Shown: positions 1-5,354 of the stretch, piece by piece | How the letters are laid out: each line of letters starts with the position of its first letter | Numbering within the stretch: the first letter of the stretch is position 1 | Assembly: GCA_016929875.1 (NCBI GenBank) | Contig: JAFGHZ010000001.1 | Location: 1-7,554, forward strand | From: Dehalococcoidales bacterium | Lineage (GTDB): Bacteria > Chloroflexota > Dehalococcoidia > Dehalococcoidales > Fen-1064 | Length of the DNA stretch: 7,554 nt | Reading direction: 5' to 3' | Translations under genes and position numbers: made by a program | The notes under the pieces: generated by a model | What the model saw: the letters and a program-made list of their open reading frames with translations, nothing else | Told to the model about the DNA's origin: nothing | Database searches by the model: none

Positions 1-93
1 GATGAGGTTATTCAGGACCTGGCGTTTATTTTTCACCCCGGCCTGTTCCCCGGTTACACCTTGAAGCACTTCCATCTCTTACCGGCGGAGTAA
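1..93 (+). CDS. ABC transporter substrate-binding protein, C-terminal end (partial)
   Basis: Frame 1 is open from the left edge and ends at the TAA at 91-93, giving 30 residues that start DEVIQDLAFIFHPGLFPGY. A short amphipathic helix followed by FHPxLFP and a Tyr is how FecB/BtuF-type (class III) substrate-binding proteins commonly end. These proteins sit outside the membrane and deliver a chelated metal or corrinoid to the permease. The FecCD permease begins 27 bases downstream on the same strand, which is the expected binding protein-permease-ATPase order. The gene start, signal peptide and ligand-binding lobes lie outside the window, so the ligand cannot be judged. The assignment rests on this short tail plus context. 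Confidence 0.72.
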   Translation, partial: DEVIQDLAFIFHPGLFPGYTLKHFHLLPAE

Positions 94-120
94 AAATCCG
101 GAAATTGACATCTTGAGTGA

Positions 121-1182
121 ATGATGAGAACAACCATAGAAACAAATGAGACGGCCGTCTTTTTGAAGAAAAGATGGAGACGGTTTATTCTGGTGCTGAG
201 TTTGTTTGCCGTAGGGGCGTTCGTGTTTCTGGTCTTGAATGTGGCGCTGGGCTCGGTAAACATTCCGTTGCATGATACTGTGAAAGCCATTTTCGGCGGA
301 CATAGCTCACAAGCTACCTTCGACTCCATTATCTGGCAAATACGCCTTCCTAGGGCCTTTGGGGCTTTGCTAAGCGGTGCGGCTCTGGCTGTCGCCGGCT
401 TACTTCTACAGGTTTTCTTCCGTAACCCGATTGTCGACCCGTTTATTCTCGGCGTGTCTTCAGGAGCGACTTTTATGGTTGCGGTTGCAATGATGGGCAG
501 TTTTTTGCTGGGTGCGACCGCCGTCAGCTCTCTGACGCTGAGCGCGGCGTCTTTTATCGGAGCGATACTGGTGATGCTGGTAGCCCTGACAGTCGCCGGT
601 AAAGTCAGAGATATCATCACCTTACTGGTCGTCGGTTTGATGGTAGGCTATGTCGTCAGCGCTTTGAGTAGTTTTCTGATTGCTTTCGCACAGTCGGAGA
701 ATATCCACCGTTTTGTTATCTGGACAATGGGCAGTTTTTCCGGTTTTCGCTGGGAAAACGTCTGGTGGCTTGCCATCGGCGGTATCCCGTTGATGATAGG
801 CTGCTATTTGATGAGCAAGCAGCTCAATGCTTTCCTGCTCGGTGAAAACTATGCCCGCAGTATGGGCGTCAATGTTAGAATTTTCCGCTATCTCGTTATT
901 TTTCTGTCCTGCACGCTGACGGCAATGGTAACTGCTTTTGCCGGTCCTGTAGCGTTTATAGGACTGGCGGTGCCGCACTTAGGGAGACTTTCGCTCGGAA
1001 CTTCGGACAGTCGCGTGCTCATTCCGGTCGCAATCCTCGGCGGCGCGGCTCTTACCAGTCTATGTGATTTGATGGCGAGGATGCTTTTTGCGCCGGTGGA
1101 ACTACCGGTAAGCGCTACTACGGCTATCTTCGGAGCGCCGATAGTCATTTTCTTTTTAATCAGAAGGAAGACGACGATATGA
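121..1182 (+). CDS. FecCD-family ABC transporter permease (metal-chelate / corrinoid import)
   Basis: This is the membrane subunit of a type II ABC importer for siderophore iron, heme or vitamin B12. The 353 residues match the usual family length and form about ten hydrophobic helices, with a first one near residues 20-44. Family motifs appear in order: RLPR at 75-78, RNPIVDPFILG at 101-111, the cytoplasmic coupling segment GENYARSMGV at 241-250, GPVAFIGLAVPH at 275-286, and ELPV at 327-330 before the last helix and a basic tail. The start is uncertain by one codon. ATGs at 121 and 124 are adjacent, and the only weak ribosome site is GAGTG at 115-119, whose spacing slightly favours 124. The 3' end overlaps the ATPase start by ATGA, implying translational coupling. 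The family is certain. The substrate is not: a corrinoid is plausible given the relatives of the ATPase, but iron chelates cannot be excluded. Confidence 0.95.
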   Translation: MMRTTIETNETAVFLKKRWRRFILVLSLFAVGAFVFLVLNVALGSVNIPLHDTVKAIFGGHSSQATFDSIIWQIRLPRAFGALLSGAALAVAGLLLQVFFRNPIVDPFILGVSSGATFMVAVAMMGSFLLGATAVSSLTLSAASFIGAILVMLVALTVAGKVRDIITLLVVGLMVGYVVSALSSFLIAFAQSENIHRFVIWTMGSFSGFRWENVWWLAIGGIPLMIGCYLMSKQLNAFLLGENYARSMGVNVRIFRYLVIFLSCTLTAMVTAFAGPVAFIGLAVPHLGRLSLGTSDSRVLIPVAILGGAALTSLCDLMARMLFAPVELPVSATTAIFGAPIVIFFLIRRKTTI

Positions 1183-2384
1183 TTCTCAATACCAGAAATT
1201 TGAGAGTGGGTTACGGCAAAAAGACGGTAGTCGCCGATATTAATATCGAAGCGATGAGGGGGCAGTTCATTTGTTTGCTGGGGCCCAATGGCTCCGGCAA
1301 ATCGACAATCCTGAAAACAATCGTACGTATGTTGTCGCCGATGGGTGGGGAGGTCTACCTCAGCGGACGGAACATCGCCACTCTGAGTAATATGGAAATG
1401 GCAAAAACTACCGCCGTAGTGCTGACGGAGAGTATTTCGCCAGGACTGCTTACTGCTTACGATGTGGTTTTACTGGGACGCTACCCTTATACCGGTTTCA
1501 CGGGTAACCCCACCGTCGAGGATAATCGGAAAGTCCTCGAGGCACTGAAAATGGTCAATGCTGAAAACTTCGCTCAGAGGTATTTCGGGGAACTCAGCGA
1601 TGGAGAAAAGCAAAAGACGATGCTCGCCCGGGCGCTGGCGCAGGAACCGCAGTTGATTGTTCTCGACGAACCGACTTCCCATCTGGATGCACGTCACCGC
1701 ATCGAAGTGATGCTCATTTTAAGACAGTTGACGCAGAAAAAGAATGTTACGGTCATCGCTTCTCTGCACGACATCGACCTGGTAATGAAAGCATGCGATG
1801 TTGCCATACTCATCAAAGATGAAGGGATTATTGCCTGCGGTGCTCCTGAGGATGTCCTCAATGAGAAATCGGTGGCACGGCTTTACGATATGGATAAAGC
1901 GGCTTTTAGCAGTTGTCTCGGCGGTGTGGAACTGCGCAGTAATGGTTACGGGCCGGTGTTCGTCGTGGCAGGGGCGGGGAGCGGCGCCAGGTTGTATCGT
2001 GCGCTGGTAAAACACGGGTTCAGTATTATCACGGGAGTACTCCCTGAAAATGATATCGATTTCCATGTTGCACAGGCGGTCGGAGCAACGATGGTGTCGG
2101 AAAAAGCCTATACCGAAGTTTCGCCCGGTGCCATTTTGCAGGCGCAGAAACTGATAAATGAGGCTAAAGCCGTGGCTGATGCCGGTTTTCCGATTGCTCC
2201 TTCGAACAAGCGGAATATCGATTTGCTGCGTTATGCTTCTGAGTTGGGGAAGAGTATTTATACCTTGCGCAACCCGGAGGAAGCGGTGAAGATTTACGGC
2301 GACGATGCAGCGAAATTCGTTTATTGGCGGAACCTCAAACAGTTCCTCGAAAATCTGCTTAAAGCCGAGAACCTGACAGGGTGA
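1179..2384 (+). CDS. FecE/BtuD-type ABC transporter ATPase with ~160-residue C-terminal extra domain
   Basis: This is the ATP-hydrolysing subunit paired with the upstream permease. Residues 1-240 form a complete nucleotide-binding domain: Walker A GPNGSGKST at 35-43, signature LSDGEKQK at 139-146 (third position D rather than the usual G), Walker B LIVLDEP at 159-165, D-loop SHLD at 167-170 and switch His at 197 in SLHDID. The usual Q-loop glutamine region reads VVLTES (80-85), a variant I associate with part of the FecE group. Typical members end near 255-270 residues; this one continues to 401. The extension (about 250-401) begins with a glycine-rich turn after a beta strand, VVAGAGSGA at 262-270, as in dinucleotide-binding folds. 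It goes on with GVLPENDIDFHVA at 286-298 and FPIAPSNKRNIDLL at 337-350. I recall similar tails on archaeal and Chloroflexota BtuD-like ATPases; their function is not known to me. The gene overlaps the permease by 4 bases. Confidence 0.93.
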   Translation: MILNTRNLRVGYGKKTVVADINIEAMRGQFICLLGPNGSGKSTILKTIVRMLSPMGGEVYLSGRNIATLSNMEMAKTTAVVLTESISPGLLTAYDVVLLGRYPYTGFTGNPTVEDNRKVLEALKMVNAENFAQRYFGELSDGEKQKTMLARALAQEPQLIVLDEPTSHLDARHRIEVMLILRQLTQKKNVTVIASLHDIDLVMKACDVAILIKDEGIIACGAPEDVLNEKSVARLYDMDKAAFSSCLGGVELRSNGYGPVFVVAGAGSGARLYRALVKHGFSIITGVLPENDIDFHVAQAVGATMVSEKAYTEVSPGAILQAQKLINEAKAVADAGFPIAPSNKRNIDLLRYASELGKSIYTLRNPEEAVKIYGDDAAKFVYWRNLKQFLENLLKAENLTG

Positions 2385-2482
2385 TGACTTTACATAAAGT
2401 GGAGAGGCTTTTTTGTCTTTGCTTTGCCTCCGTGTTATTATTGCCTTGGTTTTCAGCGGATTTCATTATTGAGGTTGTGAAA

Positions 2483-2965
2483 ATGGCGGATTTAACCGAT
2501 AAACAAATAGCCGATTATTTGTATCGCGGTTTCTGGACGGTCGACGGGCTCTGGTTTATGAAAGTAGAGGAGAAATTCGGGTTCGACAAAGCTCTCGAAA
2601 TCGATGAAGCGGTCTGGAAGGTCTTGCCCAAAATACAGGCCCGCAAGATGATGGAACTGAAGCAGTCGGGTGCCGGGTTGGAGGCACTACTGGATTGCTT
2701 TACGGCGAGGTTGAAAATCGAGGGGTTTACTTTTAGGGCTGCAAAAGAGGGCGACAACGGCTTCAAAATCGTTCTCGAATCATGCCCGTGGTGTGATGTT
2801 ATGGCGAAATCAGGGCGACAGCACCTTGCTGCAAAAATCGGTGATGTGATCTGCCCCTCGGATTACGGAACATGGGCGAAGGAATTCGGCTGTCAGTTTG
2901 AATTGGACTCTCAAAGCCGCATTTGCCGCGGCTCCAGGTCATGTGTTCTTCATTTTAATAATTAA
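2483..2965 (+). CDS. Cysteine-containing protein resembling DUF6125 / L-2-amino-thiazoline-4-carboxylate hydrolase family
   Basis: This is a 160-residue soluble protein. Its N-terminal half is helical and rich in aromatic and acidic residues (DGLWFMKVEEKFGFDKAL, 21-38). The C-terminal half carries a CPWC pair at 101-104, His114, a Cys-Pro at 124-125, and further cysteines at 137, 148 and 154. From memory this layout matches DUF6125-type relatives of L-2-amino-thiazoline-4-carboxylic acid hydrolase, which are common in Chloroflexota and anaerobes; a metal-binding or thiol-based role is plausible but unproven. The ATG at 2483 is chosen because GAGG at 2471-2474 lies 8 bases upstream and relatives begin in this way. 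The frame stays open to an ATG at 2381 that overlaps the ATPase stop, which would add 34 residues with a hydrophobic stretch. It is the last gene of the transporter operon, 98 bases after the ATPase, and ends in a terminator. A role in handling the imported cofactor is guesswork. Confidence 0.8.
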   Translation: MADLTDKQIADYLYRGFWTVDGLWFMKVEEKFGFDKALEIDEAVWKVLPKIQARKMMELKQSGAGLEALLDCFTARLKIEGFTFRAAKEGDNGFKIVLESCPWCDVMAKSGRQHLAAKIGDVICPSDYGTWAKEFGCQFELDSQSRICRGSRSCVLHFNN

Positions 2966-2995
2966 GGCATCCTTCCCGGGAAAGATGCCTTAATT
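2960..2995. terminator. Bidirectional terminator between convergent operons
   Basis: A perfect 12-bp stem pairs 2960-2971 with 2984-2995 (AATTAAGGCATC and its complement). The 12-base loop can extend by three more pairs (TTC/GAA) around CCGG. The A/T-rich outer part supplies U-rich tails in both directions, and ATTT follows on the plus strand. The left arm contains the TAA stop (2963-2965) of the upstream gene. The convergent response-regulator gene ends 20 bases beyond the stem at 3016, so one hairpin can serve both transcripts. Confidence 0.85.
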
Positions 2996-3015
2996 CATTT
3001 CTCTTAGCAATCGGG

Positions 3016-3693
3016 TTAGCTCAATGTAATAATGCCTTGCTTGAGTGCGACGACCACGGCTTCGGTGCGGGCGCCGGCATTGAGCTTCCGCAAGATGGAC
3101 GTGATGTGGTTTTTGATGGTTTGTTCGCTGATGCCCAGTTCGGTAGCGATTTGCTTGTTGAGATAACCCTGAGCGACGTAATTGAGAATTTCCGTCTCAC
3201 GTGAAGTCAAGGGCGAATCGGGATTTTCCTCTTCTTCCATTTGCCATGACAACTCCTGGAATTTATGAAGGACCTGCATGGCTACCTTCTGGCGGGTCGA
3301 GAAGATTTCTTTAATCGGTTGCTCTCCGTCCGCTACCCGCTTTATGGTTTCTAATAATTTGTCGGCGGTAACATCTTTGTTGAGAAATGCGGATGCCTGG
3401 GCTTTCAAGGCGTGGAAGAGCTGATTGTCATTGCTATCGGCGGACAATAGAATAATGCCGATATTGGGTAGAGAATGTTTCATCCGCCGTACCAGCATCG
3501 TGTTTGTGTCGGCAGTCCCGTCGATATCTACCAGCGCTATATCAGGTTTCGATTCGTTTATCTCGGCAAGGACCGTGTCGGTAATTTCGGAAACGCAGGC
3601 GACCTCCATGTTGCTATTCGCCGAAAGCGTGTGCCAAATTCCTTCTCTCAGCATTGGCTGCTGGCTGATGACTAACGTTTTTAGCTTTTCCAT
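3016..3693 (-). CDS. NarL/LuxR-type response regulator with atypical receiver
   Basis: A 225-residue two-domain transcription factor. Residues 1-120 form a receiver: the likely phosphoacceptor is Asp56 (ALVDIDG), with Ser84 and Lys106 in the conserved Thr/Ser and Lys positions. The acidic pair that normally binds Mg2+ after the first strand (usually DDHP) is replaced by Ser10-Gln11-Gln12 (LVISQQPMLREG). Phosphorylation may therefore be weak or absent. An acidic linker (EEEENPDS, 153-160) leads to a C-terminal LuxR helix-turn-helix at 162-222 (LTSRETEIL, then NKQIATELGISEQTIKNHI). The start is supported by GGAGG (complement of 3700-3704), 6 bases upstream. It lies downstream of the prepilin peptidase on the same strand but has its own consensus promoter. 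No histidine kinase is visible. Control of the nearby pilus genes is possible but inferred only from position and a shared palindrome. Confidence 0.93.
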   Translation of the reverse strand: MEKLKTLVISQQPMLREGIWHTLSANSNMEVACVSEITDTVLAEINESKPDIALVDIDGTADTNTMLVRRMKHSLPNIGIILLSADSNDNQLFHALKAQASAFLNKDVTADKLLETIKRVADGEQPIKEIFSTRQKVAMQVLHKFQELSWQMEEEENPDSPLTSRETEILNYVAQGYLNKQIATELGISEQTIKNHITSILRKLNAGARTEAVVVALKQGIITLS

Positions 3694-3747
3694 CTTTGCC
3701 CTCCCTTCGTTTCATCCGTCCGGGTTGCCTGTAATACTGTTGGCCAC

Positions 3748-3767
3748 TTGTGTATTTTGAGACACAA
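3748..3767. promoter_or_regulatory. 20-bp inverted repeat TTGTGT-N8-ACACAA in the response-regulator leader
   Basis: A perfect 6-bp inverted repeat (3748-3753 and 3762-3767) with an 8-base spacer lies about 25-45 bases downstream of the predicted start of the response-regulator transcript. The same arrangement, TTGTAT-N8-ATACAA, overlaps the pilin -10 box at 4817-4836. Twenty base pairs is a usual operator size for LuxR-type dimers, so it is a candidate autoregulatory site; an RNA hairpin in the leader is the alternative. Confidence 0.35.
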
Positions 3768-3799
3768 CTCCCCGCGGATTTTTCAAATGGGTGAAGGTT

Positions 3800-3828
3800 A
3801 TTATAAAGGGTCTTAAGTAATTTGTCAA
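3800..3828 (-). promoter_or_regulatory. Consensus sigma-70 promoter for the response regulator
   Basis: Read on the minus strand, TTGACA (complement of 3823-3828) is followed after exactly 17 bases by TATAAT (complement of 3800-3805); both hexamers match the consensus fully. Transcription should start near 3793, giving a leader of about 100 bases before the ATG at 3693. The promoter lies between the prepilin peptidase stop and the regulator start, so the regulator can be expressed independently and probably strongly unless repressed. Confidence 0.85.
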
Positions 3829-3850
3829 GATATAATTACAATGTGACAAA
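3821..3850. promoter_or_regulatory. Inverted repeat TTTGTCA-N16-TGACAAA overlapping the -35 box
   Basis: A perfect 7-bp inverted repeat pairs 3821-3827 with 3844-3850 around a 16-base A/T-rich spacer. One arm contains most of the -35 hexamer of the response-regulator promoter, so a bound protein there would affect polymerase access. The surrounding DNA is very A/T-rich, so chance symmetry is a real possibility. Confidence 0.3.
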
Positions 3851-3888
3851 ATATTTATATAATGTTTATATCAGTTATATCGGGGAAA

Positions 3889-4659
3889 TTACCTGTTTAT
3901 GGTAAACAAGTGGAGATACCACGTGAGAATGGGGTTACCCCAGATGAGTGTGACCATTGTGGCGATAGATAAGTAAGGACCGAAGGGTATGGTGTCCTTA
4001 CGCGTTTTCTTTTTAAGAAGAATCAGGATAACGGCTATCAAGCCACCCAGAATGATACCTCCGAGAACAGATACGAAAACTTGCGGAAAGGCGGTCATCA
4101 AACCGATAAGCCCGGCCATTTTGACGTCTCCCCAGCCCATGCCTCTGGAAAGAACGGCAGGGAGGAAGAGAATGGCAAAGCCTATGGCACCGCCCTCGAT
4201 AGTGCCGAGAAAGTTCTTCAGGCTCGGTTCGGGCAGGCAGGAGCCGAGAATCAGGGCGACGATAGCCGCAGGATAGACGATTTTGTTCAGGATGAGTCCG
4301 TGCTCCAGGTCGATAACTGCCAGTAGAATCAGTATGCAGCCGTAAAAAAGATTGATTGCCAGTACCGGTTGGAATCCGTATTTCCAGTAAAGGAATGCGA
4401 ACAGGATGCCTGTACCGAGTTCTACCCAGAAGATACGTTGCGGAATTTTTGCATGGCAGAACCGGCAACGTCCCCTGAGAAAAAGGTAGCTGAATACCGG
4501 AAACAGGTCGAGCCATGTCAATCGATTGTGGCAAGCGTCGCAGCTGGACGGCGGGCTGATTACCGATTTCTCAGCGGGGAGGCGGTCGATACATACATTC
4601 AGAAAGCTGCCGATAGCAGCTCCCAGCAGTCCGACGAGAATGATTATCGCGATTTCCAT
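3889..4659 (-). CDS. pilD: Type IV prepilin peptidase (A24 aspartic protease / N-methyltransferase)
   Basis: An integral membrane enzyme that cuts the leader from type IV prepilins and methylates the new N-terminus. With the start at 4659 it has 256 residues, typical of the family. The N-terminal domain shows GSFLNVCIDRLP at 17-28, then two CxxC pairs at 40/43 and 65/68, as in zinc-binding bifunctional enzymes. The two catalytic aspartates are Asp117 (AVIDLEHGLILN) and Asp178 in GWGDVK at 175-180. Hydrophobic segments fill the rest (for example 5-23, 83-117, 129-141, 198-215 and 231-252). The start at 4659 is preferred because GGAG (complement of 4668-4671) lies 8 bases upstream. A longer reading from 4746 adds 29 polar residues before the first helix and lacks a ribosome site. 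It is divergent from the pilin gene it presumably serves, and I see no clear terminator between it and the regulator downstream. Confidence 0.95.
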   Translation of the reverse strand: MEIAIIILVGLLGAAIGSFLNVCIDRLPAEKSVISPPSSCDACHNRLTWLDLFPVFSYLFLRGRCRFCHAKIPQRIFWVELGTGILFAFLYWKYGFQPVLAINLFYGCILILLAVIDLEHGLILNKIVYPAAIVALILGSCLPEPSLKNFLGTIEGGAIGFAILFLPAVLSRGMGWGDVKMAGLIGLMTAFPQVFVSVLGGIILGGLIAVILILLKKKTRKDTIPFGPYLSIATMVTLIWGNPILTWYLHLFTINR

Positions 4660-4816
4660 AGTATTCACTCCATTGTGAATGTTTTTGGAATCTACGTCAA
4701 TAGCCTTACCGTCATTGTGTTTTTCGAGATATTTGTATAGCGGCATAGGACTTTAGTCTTGTTTCGGGTATGACTAATGGTTTATTGAACTTATGCCTGA
4801 TTCTGTTAAGCTGGTA

Positions 4817-4836
4817 TTGTATAATAATTGATACAA
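4817..4836 (+). promoter_or_regulatory. Pilin promoter -10 box inside a 20-bp inverted repeat
   Basis: TATAAT at 4820-4825 is a perfect -10 hexamer 60 bases before the pilin ATG. No good -35 lies 16-18 bases upstream (CTGATT at 4797-4802 matches only three positions), which suggests a need for an activator. The hexamer lies inside TTGTAT-N8-ATACAA (4817-4822 and 4831-4836), the same layout as the palindrome at 3748-3767, so a protein bound here would compete with polymerase or contact it. Confidence 0.5.
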
Positions 4837-4884
4837 AATATTCACAAAAGTAACAAAAAATTACCGAGCGGAAATAACAGCAGG

Positions 4885-5268
4885 ATGAGAATGATTAGAA
4901 ATCTCTGTCGTGGACAAAATGGCTTCACGTTAATAGAGCTCGTGGTAGTTGTCGCTATTCTGGGTGTTTTGTCGGGTATAGCTGTGCCGAATGTAGGCAG
5001 ATTTTTAGACAGTGGGAAATCCGAGTCGTACGAAACCGAATTGCTCAATATCAAAGCCGCCGTGTCGTCTATGTTGAGAAGTAGCAGTACCGGCGTGTTG
5101 TCATCGATAGGCCCGACATCAGATATGGATACCGTGCAGACCAATGATACCGTACCCCTGGTCCTTAGCGATTATATGAGAGGGCTTAATGCTGACGGAA
5201 CGGTAAATACCGGCTGTACTTATACTTTCGCTGCTGATGGGGCCGTGGCCCAGACGACACCGCCCTGA
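4885..5268 (+). CDS. Type IV pilin / pseudopilin precursor
   Basis: A 127-residue prepilin. The short basic leader ends in Gly13, and cleavage before Phe14 gives the class III motif G/FTLIE with Glu18 as mature position 5. It is followed by an unbroken hydrophobic helix (about 16-33) and Pro at mature position 22 (IAVPN), all standard for type IVa-like pilins. The mature chain would be about 114 residues, with a Ser/Thr-rich middle and a C-terminal part ending TYTFAADGAVAQTTPP. It has only one cysteine after cleavage, so no internal disulfide loop. The start could be ATG 4885 or ATG 4891; AGGATGAG at 4882-4889 would serve the second. A TTG at 4828 is unlikely because it overlaps the promoter region. 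The gene stands alone between the divergent prepilin peptidase and a terminator. It could be the major pilin or a minor one; sequence alone does not say. Confidence 0.92.
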   Translation: MRMIRNLCRGQNGFTLIELVVVVAILGVLSGIAVPNVGRFLDSGKSESYETELLNIKAAVSSMLRSSSTGVLSSIGPTSDMDTVQTNDTVPLVLSDYMRGLNADGTVNTGCTYTFAADGAVAQTTPP

Positions 5269-5293
5269 AACAAAGTCGCATCGAGTCAAAATG

Positions 5294-5324
5294 AAAAACC
5301 TGCCGTATTGTCGGCAGGTTTTTT
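5294..5324. terminator. Rho-independent terminator after the pilin, usable in both directions
   Basis: A 12-bp stem (5294-5305 with 5312-5323) with core CCTGCCG/CGGCAGG closes a 6-base loop TATTGT. It is flanked by five A residues on the left and six T residues on the right, as expected of an intrinsic terminator on either strand. It lies 25 bases after the pilin stop, and the convergent pilT gene ends 31 bases beyond. Confidence 0.93.
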
Positions 5325-5354
5325 GTTCAGAAATCTATTCATGTGGGTGTAGAG

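Noticed and set aside
54..620. Long open frame on the minus strand opposite the permease
   Set aside because: Its translation is rich in Thr, Ala, Pro and Lys with no family resemblance, and the plus-strand frame has full FecCD motifs.
2399..2432. GAGGC...GCCTC hairpin between the ATPase and the cysteine protein
   Set aside because: It has only five pairs around a loop of nearly 20 bases with no following T-run, so it does not support a terminator or processing site.
3858..3863. Plus-strand TATAAT in the A/T-rich gap
   Set aside because: There is no usable -35 (ATTACA at the right distance) and no plus-strand gene follows; it is probably due to base composition.
4013..4534. 173-codon minus-strand frame within the prepilin peptidase
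   Set aside because: It is an out-of-frame shadow rich in Arg, Pro and His; the overlapping frame has all catalytic and zinc-binding residues of the peptidase.
4672..4700. Minus-strand TTGACG-17-CACAAT as a prepilin peptidase promoter
   Set aside because: Transcription would start inside or after the ribosome binding site at 4668-4671, so it could not give a normally translated message.
4660..4746. Upstream start for the prepilin peptidase at 4746
   Set aside because: It adds 29 polar residues before the first membrane helix and has no ribosome site, whereas 4659 has GGAG 8 bases upstream.
4828..4884. TTG start at 4828 for the pilin
   Set aside because: It lies just after the -10 box, at or before the likely transcript start, and would give an overly long leader peptide.
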